DNA of 64,000 nucleotides from Ruminococcus sp. (GCA_017620025.1 JAFZRF010000063.1:1-64000), one strand, 5' to 3'; numbered from the stretch's first letter, positions 26,260-35,812 are shown. Numbers and translations are program-made. Notes: a model not told the origin generated them from the letters alone.

Positions 26260-27804
26260 TTACTGAGCAAGAGGATTATCCTGGACTGTAAGAGGAGTAT
26301 TTGTTACCTCTGTTGCGTCCTCTGATTCCTCGTCGGTTGTTTCCTCAGTTTCTTTCTGAGCAGCTTCCTCTGTAGTATCCTCATCAGATATCACAGCAGG
26401 GGAGTCGCTTTTCTGCGGATCAAGTCCGGCCTGATCGCACATAGCCTTATAGGTCGATGCAACGGAATTAGCTCCGCTGAGCATCTTGAGCTCTGTGAGA
26501 AGTCCGGTATACTTTCCGTTAAGGAAGATATATGCCTGATTGTTTCCGGCTTCAACAAGAGCTATGGATCTGTCCTCCTTATCAGCGTAATGATAATCGG
26601 CAGTGATAACAGCATCCTTTATATCCGGAGAAGCATCGATGTCGATATCGGTTATCTGGAGATAGGTAAAGGTGTTGTAGAAGGTCTCGAAAAGGCTTGA
26701 AAGAACAGCGTTATCCAATGCAAGGGAAGTACCTCTGCATTCGCCGGTCTTGTTTGTGAAATCGACCTTGAAGCTGTCTTTATAACCCATAGCATCGAAC
26801 TCGAAAGCATTGATGCTGAAGAGATTTGCGCCTTCGATAACGCTTGGGAGGAAATCAAGAGCAGTATACTCGGTAAAGTAGATATCGGAAGTAAAGAAGT
26901 TGGCTGCCTGATTTGTATTTGTAAGAAGAACAGGAGTAAGGTCGTTATTGCTTCCTGCTGCCGAGAACTTTATGACTTCCTTGGTACCGTCTTTAGCTGT
27001 AATGGTAAGAACTGACTCCGGATCGTCAAGACCGTATTTTGAAAGGTCTTCAAGATGATTTTCCAGCAGGGAAGCAGCTTCAAGCTTTGTCATGTACTTT
27101 ATCATGGCAGATACAGCCGTCTGATCGACAGTCAGCTCTGAAAGTTTTCCGGTAAGCTTCCATGTACTTGCACTTTCATCAAAGACAAGATCAAATTCAG
27201 CCTTTCCGTTCTTCTCGAGCTTAACGCCAGTGATATCCTTGTCCTTGGTGAACAGAAGATCGGTCGCCCTGATACCGTTCTCACTGAGCTTCATAGTTTC
27301 GGTATCTCCGGCGGTTATCGCATAGATGTTCTTTTTGCCCTCGACCATTGCGTAGTAGTAATCCTTGGTAGGGCTCTCTGCGCCGATATAGATTATATGC
27401 GGCTCAGTATCAACAAGTGTGAGCTTGTATATATCACCGTCAAGACCGTAGGTCTTTTTCTTCTCATCTGTTATCTCGCCATAGCTGTTGCTTGCTTTGA
27501 GATAGGAGAAGGTGGTTGTTACTGCCTGCAATGCAGTCTGATTTACAGGGAAACGTTCACCGGGGCACTCAGTGAGCACCCAGCCGTTGTCACTGTCATA
27601 CTCGGCAGTGTATTTACCCTCGCTGTTCTCGATTGTTATAGTATTTATACTTTCCGGATCAAGAGAGAAGAGTACATTGTCTGCTTGTTTCTCGGTCTCC
27701 TGTGCAGTTTTCTGGTCATCCTTATGCTTTACATAAAGGAAGGCGCCGGTAGAAAGAGCTGCAAGAAGAGTAAGAATCAGAAGCAGGATAAGAGGCTTTT
27801 TCAT
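26260..27804 (-). CDS. DUF4340 protein, accessory subunit of a Gld-type ABC system
   Basis: A 514-aa protein with an N-terminal membrane anchor (about 5-24), a long extracytoplasmic region and a Glu/Thr-rich acidic tail (about 465-505). Segments such as INTITIENSEGKYTAEYDSDNGW repeat in related form and are typical of DUF4340 proteins. These are encoded beside GldG-like transporters. The start codon overlaps the stop of the upstream gene (TAATG), with AAGGAGA upstream. It is the last gene of the four-gene operon. Its role in the transporter is unknown; binding of a wall or surface polymer is conceivable. Confidence 0.8.
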   Translation of the reverse strand: MKKPLILLLILTLLAALSTGAFLYVKHKDDQKTAQETEKQADNVLFSLDPESINTITIENSEGKYTAEYDSDNGWVLTECPGERFPVNQTALQAVTTTFSYLKASNSYGEITDEKKKTYGLDGDIYKLTLVDTEPHIIYIGAESPTKDYYYAMVEGKKNIYAITAGDTETMKLSENGIRATDLLFTKDKDITGVKLEKNGKAEFDLVFDESASTWKLTGKLSELTVDQTAVSAMIKYMTKLEAASLLENHLEDLSKYGLDDPESVLTITAKDGTKEVIKFSAAGSNNDLTPVLLTNTNQAANFFTSDIYFTEYTALDFLPSVIEGANLFSINAFEFDAMGYKDSFKVDFTNKTGECRGTSLALDNAVLSSLFETFYNTFTYLQITDIDIDASPDIKDAVITADYHYADKEDRSIALVEAGNNQAYIFLNGKYTGLLTELKMLSGANSVASTYKAMCDQAGLDPQKSDSPAVISDEDTTEEAAQKETEETTDEESEDATEVTNTPLTVQDNPLAQ

Positions 27805-29303
27805 TAAGCAAATCTCCTTTTCAGCCATACAGCAACACCGCAGAGGGCAAGTAATGCAGGGATAACGAAAAATGCATTTAGAGCAAAGGTGGCCTGCTTT
27901 GCGTCCTCAAAATGAATAGTATCATAGCTTGTGGACTTGTTGCCGATACCCATATCAACATCGCTGTCGTAGAGCCATGTATTCGAGAACAGGACGAGTG
28001 TTCTTGACGCAATGGTGTTAGGTGAAACATCCTGATCTGTGATGATATCATCAGAACCAACAAGAATGAGCTTTGAACCGTTCTGCTTGTTGTAGGAGTA
28101 CCAGCCGAGGATAACAGGGGAGTTGTTAAGAGCCTCTGCCTCCTTTGCAGTCTCTTCATCACCGCCCATAGGCGTGCTGATAACGGTATATTCGCCGCTG
28201 TCCTGTGATGTGGGAAGATTCTCGATAATGGAATTCTTTTCTATAAGCTCACTGGAGCTTGCAAGAGCGCTGAAGCTGCGGCAATGAGAGATTCCGACCA
28301 TTGAGCTGTCCATTGTTGTACCGCCTGCGATAGCTGTGTTGAGCTCTGTTGTAAGGTCTTCACTCTGCTCACCGCTGGGCATGGGATATGTGACCTTGAA
28401 GTAATCAGCACTCTGATTCTGCTCCTGATCTCTGTACTGATATGACTTGTTTGATTCGCTTATCTGGTTGTAGTCCATAGCAAGCTCAAACTTGGCAAGA
28501 AGGAACTCAATGTTCTCAAAACGTCCATTTGTCTCACAGGGAGGGAGGATAAATGATACAGAGCCGCCGTTGTCGATATAATCGGAGAGCTTCTGACGGT
28601 CTGCTGCACTGATATCCTTTTCGGGGCCTGCAAGATAAACGATAGCCGCATCGTCCGGAACTGCATCGAAAGATGAAAGATCAAGTGACTGTACATCATA
28701 GTTGTCGGAAGCGATTGCGTCTGCATAGCCGGAGTAAACATTGTCAATACCCTTGTCGGTATAACCTGAAAGGAAGTATACCTTGGGAAGATTACCGCTT
28801 ACGCAGAGGTGGATAGCACTCATGATTACCTCTTCGCCGGCATATTCGATCATGCCATTTTCATTCTTTACAAGAACCTTGGCATAGGGGATTCGTTTAA
28901 CGGTATTGTTTGCCCTGATGAATACATCATCAGCTTTTATACCGAGGATATCGTCGGGATCGAGTGACTTGGCAAGCTCAACGTCCTCGTTCGGGTCGAA
29001 GTAGGTGAGAGTGATGTTATCCCTTTTCTCAAGCTCTGTGAGAGTGTGATAGAGGGGAAGGGAATCGGGGTACTTCTCAAATACGATAGGATCGTCAAGG
29101 AAGAATACCTCAATGGGCTGATCGCCGGTCTCCTCGAGTACCTTAGCAGCTTTGGCGCTGAGAGTGTACTGACCTGTAGGAGTCATGTCTATTACCTTTT
29201 CATAATAGTTGGCGATAAGATTGAACGGAACAAAGATGAGCAGGACAAGGATAGCCAGTACAAAAGCTATAGATCCTGAAAGATTGAATTTCTTCTTCTG
29301 CAT
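27804..29303 (-). CDS. GldG-like extracytoplasmic/membrane component of an ABC system
   Basis: A 499-aa protein with an N-terminal helix (about 12-32), a large outside domain and a C-terminal helix (about 475-495) ending KRRFA. The opening MTPTGQYTLSAKAAKVLE and IEVFFLDDP are typical of GldG/ABC-2 auxiliary proteins of the gliding-motility type, also widespread in non-gliding Firmicutes. A GTG in frame at 29312 is disfavoured: the ATG at 29303 sits behind AGGGGGTG, which overlaps the permease stop. It is coupled with the permease upstream and DUF4340 downstream. Substrate unknown. Confidence 0.82.
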   Translation of the reverse strand: MQKKKFNLSGSIAFVLAILVLLIFVPFNLIANYYEKVIDMTPTGQYTLSAKAAKVLEETGDQPIEVFFLDDPIVFEKYPDSLPLYHTLTELEKRDNITLTYFDPNEDVELAKSLDPDDILGIKADDVFIRANNTVKRIPYAKVLVKNENGMIEYAGEEVIMSAIHLCVSGNLPKVYFLSGYTDKGIDNVYSGYADAIASDNYDVQSLDLSSFDAVPDDAAIVYLAGPEKDISAADRQKLSDYIDNGGSVSFILPPCETNGRFENIEFLLAKFELAMDYNQISESNKSYQYRDQEQNQSADYFKVTYPMPSGEQSEDLTTELNTAIAGGTTMDSSMVGISHCRSFSALASSSELIEKNSIIENLPTSQDSGEYTVISTPMGGDEETAKEAEALNNSPVILGWYSYNKQNGSKLILVGSDDIITDQDVSPNTIASRTLVLFSNTWLYDSDVDMGIGNKSTSYDTIHFEDAKQATFALNAFFVIPALLALCGVAVWLKRRFA

Positions 29304-29308
29304 AGCTA

Positions 29309-30040
29309 TCACCCCCTGTTCCAGCGTCTCTTCTCAATAACGATGTAGTTCCAGATAAGGAATACAGCGATAGCGGAGAGGAAGAATACAACATCGGAAA
29401 GTCTTATGAAGCCCTTTGAGAAGTATGCGAACTTGGGCTTTGCAGAGAAGGCATACAGTACCTTCTGAAGAAGCGGGAACTGTGAAACGAAGCCTGTCTC
29501 GGAGAATCTGTCAATGAAAAGGAATACGAACATTGCGATCTCACCAAGTACAGCAGCAATAATGGAGTTTTCTGTGAACGAGGAGATCAGCATACCGAGA
29601 GCAATGAACATTGCACCGCAGAGGAAGAATCCGAGATAGGCGCATATCAGCTGTCCTACGATTACACCGCCGTGCATAGCAGTGAATATCGGGAAAACTG
29701 AAGAACAGAGCAGCATGAATGCAAGCAGTGTAAGAGCGGCAAAGAACTTGCCGAGTACGATCTTCCATACGCTCACAGGGGAGGTAATGAGAAGTATCTC
29801 CGTTCCGAACTTTCTTTCGTCAGCGTAGGAACGCATCGTCATGATCGGAACGAGGAAGATGAAATAGAAAGTAACATTATAGAATACTTCCGTGAATGTG
29901 AAATGAATGGAGCTCGAATCCATGGACGCTATCTTGATGTTGAATATGAGAGTAAACAGGAACATGAAAAGAGCAGTGATGATGTAAGCGAAAGGAGTGT
30001 AGAAGTAAGACTGAACCTCCTTCTTATATATAGAGAACAT
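29309..30040 (-). CDS. ABC-2 type permease (GldF-like)
   Basis: A 243-aa integral membrane protein with six likely helices. It has the typical opening FSIYKKEVQSYFYTPFAYII and the cytoplasmic loop MRSYADERKFGTEILLITSPVS, which marks ABC-2 permeases of the GldF/NosY kind. Its start overlaps the ATPase stop by one base and its stop runs into the GldG-like ribosome site, so the operon is tightly packed. It pairs with the ATPase at 30040. Transported substrate unknown. Confidence 0.87.
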   Translation of the reverse strand: MFSIYKKEVQSYFYTPFAYIITALFMFLFTLIFNIKIASMDSSSIHFTFTEVFYNVTFYFIFLVPIMTMRSYADERKFGTEILLITSPVSVWKIVLGKFFAALTLLAFMLLCSSVFPIFTAMHGGVIVGQLICAYLGFFLCGAMFIALGMLISSFTENSIIAAVLGEIAMFVFLFIDRFSETGFVSQFPLLQKVLYAFSAKPKFAYFSKGFIRLSDVVFFLSAIAVFLIWNYIVIEKRRWNRG

Positions 30041-31074
30041 TATTCATTCTCCTCCTTTCCGGACTCTTCATTCTCAGCGTCGCCGCCGTCAGCCTCAATA
30101 ATCTCCTTGAGAAGATCCTTTGCGCCTGTCTTGCGGGTATCCTGATTTATCATCTTTACGAATACCTCTTCAAGATCCGGCTTTTCAGTGAAGATCTCGG
30201 AGATGCTGATGTTGTTATTGAGGAGATCCTTCATGAGTGCGGATCTGACAGTCTCTTCATCGCCGTCAAGCTCAACGGTAAAGGAGAAGAAATCGCTTCC
30301 CTCCGGTTCGATGGACTTGATCTCCTTGACTCCTTCGGTGAGTTCAATGATATTGGAGGCAACTGTACGGTCGCCCTTTACCTTAATATGTAAGATAAGG
30401 TTTCCGCCAAGGCTGCGCTCTAGGTTATCGATAGTATCAATAGCCTTTATGTCGCCCTTGTTGATGATGACAACACGGTCGCATACAGCGCTTACTTCCG
30501 AGAGAATGTGCGAGCTGAAAATCACGGAGTGATCCTTGCGGAGATCGGTGATAATCTTACGTACCTCCATGACCTGATTCGGATCGAGTCCTACGGTAGG
30601 CTCGTCAAGTATCAGGAACTTCGGATTGCCGAGCAGAGCCTGAGCAAAGCCCACACGCTGCTTGTAGCCCTTTGAAAGGTTCTTGATGAGCTTCTTGCGA
30701 ACTTCAGTGATCTTGAGGAGCTCCTGTACACGCTCTATCTCCTTGCTGCGCTCAGCGAGCGGTATTCCCTTGAGTCCCGCGCAGAACGAAAGATATTCGC
30801 ATACACGCATATCCGGGTAGACCGGAGGAATCTCCGGAAGATAGCCTATACAGCTCTTTGCCTTTACCGGATCCTTGGATATATCATACCCGTAGATCGT
30901 GACCTTGCCGGCTGACATAGGCAGGTAGCCGGTGATCATGTTCATAGTTGTAGATTTGCCCGCACCGTTCGGTCCGAGGAAACCTAAGATCTCATTATCG
31001 TTTATCGTGAAGCTGATATTGTTCACGGCTCTGTTGTTACCGTAGAACTTGGTAAGATTCTCTATTTTGATCAT
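30040..31074 (-). CDS. ABC transporter ATP-binding protein (GldA-like)
   Basis: A 344-aa ATPase with Walker A GPNGAGKST (about 37), signature LSKGYKQRVG (about 133), Walker B FLILDEPTVGLDPNQ and switch His in IFSSHIL. The C-terminal 100 residues form an accessory domain, ending in an acidic tail. Longer in-frame starts reach into the upstream region, but the ATG at 31074 has AAGGAGAGG at five bases and is the standard MIKIENLTK start. It is the first gene of the four-gene ABC operon, divergent from the GH48 gene. Confidence 0.92.
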   Translation of the reverse strand: MIKIENLTKFYGNNRAVNNISFTINDNEILGFLGPNGAGKSTTMNMITGYLPMSAGKVTIYGYDISKDPVKAKSCIGYLPEIPPVYPDMRVCEYLSFCAGLKGIPLAERSKEIERVQELLKITEVRKKLIKNLSKGYKQRVGFAQALLGNPKFLILDEPTVGLDPNQVMEVRKIITDLRKDHSVIFSSHILSEVSAVCDRVVIINKGDIKAIDTIDNLERSLGGNLILHIKVKGDRTVASNIIELTEGVKEIKSIEPEGSDFFSFTVELDGDEETVRSALMKDLLNNNISISEIFTEKPDLEEVFVKMINQDTRKTGAKDLLKEIIEADGGDAENEESGKEENE

Positions 31075-31692
31075 GAGCCTCTCCTTTCTGCATTGTCTGC
31101 AATAGAATAATAATGTACTATTATAAATGCACAATACCTTTCCGGTACAGAGACATAATATCACATCATACCATACTATTATGGCAGAATAACATGAACA
31201 GAAAGTGAACGAACGGTGAATATCCTGTTAAATGCTGTAATGAGCTCCGGCAGTAAGATACTGACATATTCAGTAATTATGTGAAAATATTACACGGTTA
31301 ATATGTTGGATATGTGTAAGAATAAGGGAAAACTGATGAATCATAGACTTACTATCATAATTGACACAACATATTCATAAAATGTTAAATATTGATATGT
31401 CTGCCAAAAATTGCGAATGAGCAAAATGCACAAAAAGATATCACAGAATGTGTGCATAGCACCAAAAAATATTTTTTCAAATACGAAAAATGGCCAAACT
31501 GTTGACATCAGTGTAAACGTGGATTATAATTAGTATGAAAATAATTTGAGAATTGTGTGCTCGAATTGTGAACTGGGTGTAACATAATGAACAGTACGCA
31601 ATGGACGAAGTATTTTCGTACTCTTATACAAATGTATAAGGGTAAGAGCTTATTACCACTTAACCAAATTTTATGAGAGGGGTTAAAAAACA
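31075..31692. other. Long AT-rich region between the ABC operon and GH48
   Basis: A 618-base gap containing the GH48 promoter at 31502-31530. A weak TATAAT-like box for the ABC operon lies near 31120. Nothing that could be read as a gene or known RNA was seen in 31165-31500. Confidence 0.5.
31502..31530 (+). promoter_or_regulatory. Consensus promoter of the GH48 cellulase gene
   Basis: Perfect TTGACA (31502-31507) and TATAAT (31525-31530) at 17 bases give a leader of about 155 nt before the ATG at 31693. GAGAGGGG serves as ribosome site. Confidence 0.9.
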
Positions 31693-34341
31693 ATGATTAG
31701 TAAGAAGACCAAGGCAATCACAGCCGGCATCCTCACTGCTGCAATGTCAGCATCATCAGTTGTTCCTGCTCTGTCAGCATCTGCTGCACCGAATCTCAGT
31801 AATTCTTATGCTACAGAGAATGGTGCTAACAATTCATTTGCTGCAATGTTCGAGTCTCTGTATGATGACGTTGTAACAAACGGTCAGGCTAACGGCTACC
31901 TGTCTAAGAACACAAACGGAAGCTCATTCGGTATTCCTTACCACGGTGTTGAGACACTCATCGTTGAGGCTCCTGACTACGGTCACGAGTCCACATCAGA
32001 GGCTATGTCCTACATCACATGGATGGCTGCTATGCATGATGTACTGAAGGAGAAGAAGAGAATCAGCGCTTCATCTGATGATCTTGCTAAGGCATGGGCT
32101 ACAACCGAGGCTATGATCCCCGGCTGGTCCACAGAAGCTTACGGTTCTAAGACAAAGTATGATACAATTTGGAATATCGCTTCCGGTAAGGTTGGCGACA
32201 AGGGCCTTAAGGCTGATGCTCTTTCCGAGTGTCCTCAGCCTGAGGATTATCCTGAGAAGCAGGAAAAGGGCGGCGATGCTCTGAACCCGATCGCTAAGGA
32301 TCTTGCTTCTGCATATTCCGGCACAAACGGTTACTACCTCATGCACTGGCTCGCAGACGTTGATGACTGGTATGGTTTCGGCGGCGGCACACCTGGTGCA
32401 GGCACAGGTAAGTTTACATTCATCAATACATTCCAGCGTGGTGAGCAGGAGTCTTGTTTCGAGACAGTTCCGCAGCCTTGTCTTGAGGAGCTCAAGTACG
32501 GTTCCACAGAGATGAAGGATCAGGATAACGGTAACGGTATCAAGGCTATCTTCAACGGCGACGGACAGGTTCCGAAGCAGTACGCTTTCACTAACGCTCC
32601 TGACGCTGAGGATCGTGCTATCCAGGCTGTATTCTTTGCAAACCAGTTCGGCGTTAACTGCGGCGAGATCACCGGCAAGGCCGGTGTAATGGGTGACCAG
32701 TGCCGTAACGATATGTTCGATAAGTTCTACAAGAAGATCGGTATTGGTAAGACTGGCAAGGGCATGAGCTCTTCTACAGCTTCCAAGAAGGATTCACAGC
32801 ACTATCTGATGGCTTGGTACACTTCATGGGGCGGACAGCTCGATGCTTCATGGGGCGAGTATCAGTGGGCATGGCAGATCGGCTGCTCACACTCACATCA
32901 GTTCTATCAGAACCCGCTCGCAGCTTATGCTCTCGCTTATGATCCTAACATGAGCAAGGCTATGAAGGCTACAAGCGCTGTTGAGGACTACGAGGAGTCA
33001 TTCAAGAGACAGCTCGAGATGTATCTCTGGCTCCAGTCTGCTGACGGCCCGTTCGCTGGTGGTTGTACAAACTCCAAGAACGGTAACTACAGCGAGTATG
33101 ATTCTTCTGATCCGCTGTTCTATGATATGGCATACGTTGAGCACCCTGTATACGCTGACCCGGGTTCAAACCACTGGATCGGTAACCAGGTATGGTCAAT
33201 GCAGCGTCTTGCTGAGCTTTACTACTACATCAAGACAACTGACTGCTCACTCTCAGGTGACAAGTCTGGTGCTAAGCCCGGCGGACTTTCTGTTGAGGCT
33301 GCTCTTGAGAAGCTCATCGACAGATGGGTTGCTTGGTTCATCGAGAACACCAAGTTTGACGACGATACATGGGATTACGAGATCCCTGCTTCACTCGACT
33401 GGAGCGGTAAGCCTGCTACATGGACAGGTACATATGATGAGAACGCTAACAGCGGTCTTACATGTACTATCACAGGCTACGGCCAGGGCGATATCGGATG
33501 CGTATCCTCACTCTGTAATACTCTCGTTCTCTATGCTGCAGCAAGCGGCGTAAAGCCTGAGGTTGGTAACTTTGAGGCTACTGCTTCTACAACTCCTGAA
33601 AAGGGCCTCCAGCTTGCTAACAAGCTCATGTCTGCTCAGTGGATGCTCGGCCGTGACGATATCGGTATCGCATTCGAGGATCACAACGGAAGCCTTGAGA
33701 GAATCTTCACTCAGGAAGTATACATTCCTTCTTACTACAAGGGCGAGATGCCTGACGGTTCACCCCTCGACGGTAGCGCTAAGAATACATTCAGCTCTAT
33801 CCGTAAGATCTACGAGGATGATCCGATGTACAAGGATTGTAAGGCTTCTTACGAGCAGTATGGCGACACAGAGCACTACACATACAAGCTCCACAGATTC
33901 TGGCATATGGGTGACGCTATCGTTACATCCGGTATGTTTGCTCTCCTGTATCCTGATGTTAATCCTATTTGTAAGGATGGAGGTCCTACACCTACAGAGC
34001 CTCCTACGACACCTCCTACAGATCCGCCTACAACACCTCCCACAGATCCGCCTACAACTCCCGAGGTTACAACAACTCCCGGTACAGTAGATGTAACAAT
34101 GTGGGGCGATGCTAACGAGGACAAGAAGGTTAACGTAGCTGACGCAGTTGCTGTTCTTCAGTACATCTGCAACCAGACTAAGTACGCTCTCACAGAGCAG
34201 GGCAAGGCTAACGCTGACGTTGTTGATCATGGCCAGGGAATCACTGGTGATGATGCTATGGCAATCCAGAAGATGGATGCTTCACTCATCAAGCAGTCTG
34301 ATTGTCCTGTATCTTCTTCCGACCTCAAGAACTTCAAGTAA
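31693..34341 (+). CDS. GH48 processive cellulase with dockerin
   Basis: An 882-aa secreted enzyme that releases cellobiose processively from cellulose chains, usually the most abundant cellulosome enzyme. A signal peptide (about 1-31) precedes the GH48 catalytic domain (about 35-760). The acid Glu region is YGHESTSEAMSYITWM (Glu99/Glu103), and the Trp-rich subsite segments WGGQLDASWGEYQW and GDIGCVSSLCNTL are present. A Pro/Thr linker of repeated PPTTPPTD (about 770-800) leads to a C-terminal dockerin (GDANEDKKVNVADAV, ADVVDHGQGITGDDAM). Codon use is strongly biased (GCT, AAC, AAG), as in highly expressed genes. It is monocistronic or reads into the phosphatase gene. Confidence 0.96.
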   Translation: MISKKTKAITAGILTAAMSASSVVPALSASAAPNLSNSYATENGANNSFAAMFESLYDDVVTNGQANGYLSKNTNGSSFGIPYHGVETLIVEAPDYGHESTSEAMSYITWMAAMHDVLKEKKRISASSDDLAKAWATTEAMIPGWSTEAYGSKTKYDTIWNIASGKVGDKGLKADALSECPQPEDYPEKQEKGGDALNPIAKDLASAYSGTNGYYLMHWLADVDDWYGFGGGTPGAGTGKFTFINTFQRGEQESCFETVPQPCLEELKYGSTEMKDQDNGNGIKAIFNGDGQVPKQYAFTNAPDAEDRAIQAVFFANQFGVNCGEITGKAGVMGDQCRNDMFDKFYKKIGIGKTGKGMSSSTASKKDSQHYLMAWYTSWGGQLDASWGEYQWAWQIGCSHSHQFYQNPLAAYALAYDPNMSKAMKATSAVEDYEESFKRQLEMYLWLQSADGPFAGGCTNSKNGNYSEYDSSDPLFYDMAYVEHPVYADPGSNHWIGNQVWSMQRLAELYYYIKTTDCSLSGDKSGAKPGGLSVEAALEKLIDRWVAWFIENTKFDDDTWDYEIPASLDWSGKPATWTGTYDENANSGLTCTITGYGQGDIGCVSSLCNTLVLYAAASGVKPEVGNFEATASTTPEKGLQLANKLMSAQWMLGRDDIGIAFEDHNGSLERIFTQEVYIPSYYKGEMPDGSPLDGSAKNTFSSIRKIYEDDPMYKDCKASYEQYGDTEHYTYKLHRFWHMGDAIVTSGMFALLYPDVNPICKDGGPTPTEPPTTPPTDPPTTPPTDPPTTPEVTTTPGTVDVTMWGDANEDKKVNVADAVAVLQYICNQTKYALTEQGKANADVVDHGQGITGDDAMAIQKMDASLIKQSDCPVSSSDLKNFK

Positions 34342-34344
34342 TTC

Positions 34345-34374
34345 TTGACAAGAAGAATATAACTAAGCTATAAT
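34345..34374 (+). promoter_or_regulatory. Promoter of the phosphatase/ART-like pair
   Basis: TTGACA (34345-34350) and TATAAT (34369-34374) are separated by 18 bases, immediately after the GH48 stop codon. Confidence 0.75.
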
Positions 34375-34376
34375 GT

Positions 34377-34410
34377 AAGGCTGTACGGCTTGTCCGTACA
34401 GCCTTATTCA
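34377..34410 (+). terminator. Hairpin at the GH48 end / phosphatase leader
   Basis: A 12-bp perfect stem AAGGCTGTACGG and its complement is followed by ATTCATTA. It lies at the expected transcript start of the next gene, so it may end GH48 messages and also stabilise the 5' end of the following one. Confidence 0.6.
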
Positions 34411-34440
34411 TTACCCGATACAGGCAGAAAGGGGATAACT

Positions 34441-34980
34441 ATGGATCATTTCTACTTCACTCGTCACGGTCAGACGACATGGAACGTCGCCAACAAGATA
34501 TGCGGTGCAACCGACGTAGACCTCACCGACAAGGGACGTCTGCAGGCAAGCGAGCTTGGTATAAAGCTCTCTTCAAACGAGTACGACATCGAAGAGATAC
34601 TCTATTCACCGCTGATACGTGCCGCTGATACTGCGCTTATCATATCCGAGATGACAGGCATTCCCGCACGTCCCGAGCCGCGCCTTACCGAGCAGTGCTT
34701 TGGAAGGTGGGAGGGCACTCCCCGTGACGGAGAGGATTTTGCAAAGGCAAAGGCAAACTTCCTCGACAGCTTCGGAGACGGCGAATCCATGATGCGTACA
34801 GGACAGCGTATATATAACCTCCTCGACGAACTGAAGACATACGACAAAACTGTTCTCCTCGTCGCTCATAACGGCATTGCACGTTTTGTCCGCTCTTACT
34901 TCGAGGACCTTACCAACGAACAGTTTGCACGCTTCGGTATAAAGAACTGCGAGATAATGCGGTTCGATTTCAAGGAGTGA
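34441..34980 (+). CDS. Histidine phosphatase family protein
   Basis: A 179-aa cytoplasmic phosphatase of the phosphoglycerate mutase-like superfamily. It has the phosphohistidine motif TRHGQT at residues 8-13, Arg in SPLIRAADTA, the proton donor region EQCFGRWEG and the second His in LVAHNGIARF. The substrate is not predictable; alpha-ribazole phosphatase, GpmB-type or sugar-phosphate activity are options. An upstream in-frame start lies inside the leader hairpin; the ATG at 34441 follows AAAGGGG. The next gene starts 4 nt after its stop. Confidence 0.85.
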   Translation: MDHFYFTRHGQTTWNVANKICGATDVDLTDKGRLQASELGIKLSSNEYDIEEILYSPLIRAADTALIISEMTGIPARPEPRLTEQCFGRWEGTPRDGEDFAKAKANFLDSFGDGESMMRTGQRIYNLLDELKTYDKTVLLVAHNGIARFVRSYFEDLTNEQFARFGIKNCEIMRFDFKE

Positions 34981-34984
34981 TACT

Positions 34985-35740
34985 ATGCTTACTGCCAGAC
35001 AGATAAAAGCACTGAGGTATTATATAGGTGATGTATCCGGTAATCAACCCTTCTGGAGCAACGGCAAGGCATATGTCGTACTGAATGCGCTGTTTTTCCC
35101 GGGAATTGCTGCCGAAGTCTCACGTGCTGCCGAGGGAAAGTACCTTGATCCCGAGCTACTCTCAGATACCCTGCGTCTTGAAGAGCTGCTAAGAGACCTT
35201 CTTTCTGCATTCCAAAGCTGTACTGTTTCTTCACCTGTAAAGACGTTCCGGGTTGAACGAATGTCCGATTTTTCTCTGTGCAGATCGAGAAAAACGACTG
35301 TTTCCTTTACTTCTACTTCCACAGACGGCTACCTTTCCTCCTACAGTGACCGTAAGGGCATTGCACTCCTTGAGTTTCTTCTGCATCCCGGAGTCCCCTG
35401 TATCGATGTTGCAACGGAGCTTCCGCATTATGCTAAACCGGAAGAAGCCGAGATACTTCTCCCTCCGGCTCTTTGTCTTGATATAGAAGAAGCACCTCTG
35501 ACAGAAGAGCATCTTGCAATAAAAGATTCCGACGGACTTCCGCCGCAGATACGATGTGTTATCAGGCCTTCAACAATACTTTCACCTCCCGAACGGCTTG
35601 AAAGAGCAGTTCCCGAAGGTTCGGAAGCAGGTATGAGGGTATATGAAGCGCTCAATTCCGGAAAACGGCCTTCCGCTGAGGATATAACACTGTACAGCAA
35701 CTGGAAAGCAGACTTTATCGCTAATCTTTTCTCTGTTTAA
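34985..35740 (+). CDS. Putative ADP-ribosyltransferase (R-S-E class) domain protein
   Basis: A 251-aa protein without signal peptide or membrane segment. Residues 85-170 carry three spaced elements of arginine-type ADP-ribosyltransferases. These are an Arg on a strand in FRVERM (89/92), the SFTSTSTDG box (STS, 110-112), and KPEEAEILLPP (ExE, Glu154 and Glu156), with the usual hydrophobic-Pro-Pro tail. In known enzymes such as iota-toxin or C3-type exoenzymes, Arg and Ser bind NAD+ and the last Glu is catalytic. The N-terminal 80 residues are helical, as in many ART proteins. It is encoded 4 nt after the histidine phosphatase. The family call is by motif only, and the target is unknown; it could act on a host, a phage or a self protein. 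Confidence 0.6.
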   Translation: MLTARQIKALRYYIGDVSGNQPFWSNGKAYVVLNALFFPGIAAEVSRAAEGKYLDPELLSDTLRLEELLRDLLSAFQSCTVSSPVKTFRVERMSDFSLCRSRKTTVSFTSTSTDGYLSSYSDRKGIALLEFLLHPGVPCIDVATELPHYAKPEEAEILLPPALCLDIEEAPLTEEHLAIKDSDGLPPQIRCVIRPSTILSPPERLERAVPEGSEAGMRVYEALNSGKRPSAEDITLYSNWKADFIANLFSV

Positions 35741-35783
35741 ATATATACCTTACGTAAAATATCGACTATTTGTTACAGAATTA

Positions 35784-35812
35784 TTGACAAATCATCCGTT
35801 ATGGTGTATAAT
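35784..35812 (+). promoter_or_regulatory. Promoter of the coiled-coil gene
   Basis: TTGACA (35784-35789) and TATAAT (35807-35812) are spaced 17 bases. Confidence 0.88.

Noticed and set aside
33960..34080. Independent Pro/Thr-repeat gene near the end of GH48
   Set aside because: It is the in-frame linker between the GH48 catalytic domain and the dockerin.
32981..34090. Ser/Arg/Leu-rich frames in +2/+3 inside the GH48 gene
   Set aside because: These are frame shadows of a strongly codon-biased cellulase gene. No domain or start signal supports them.
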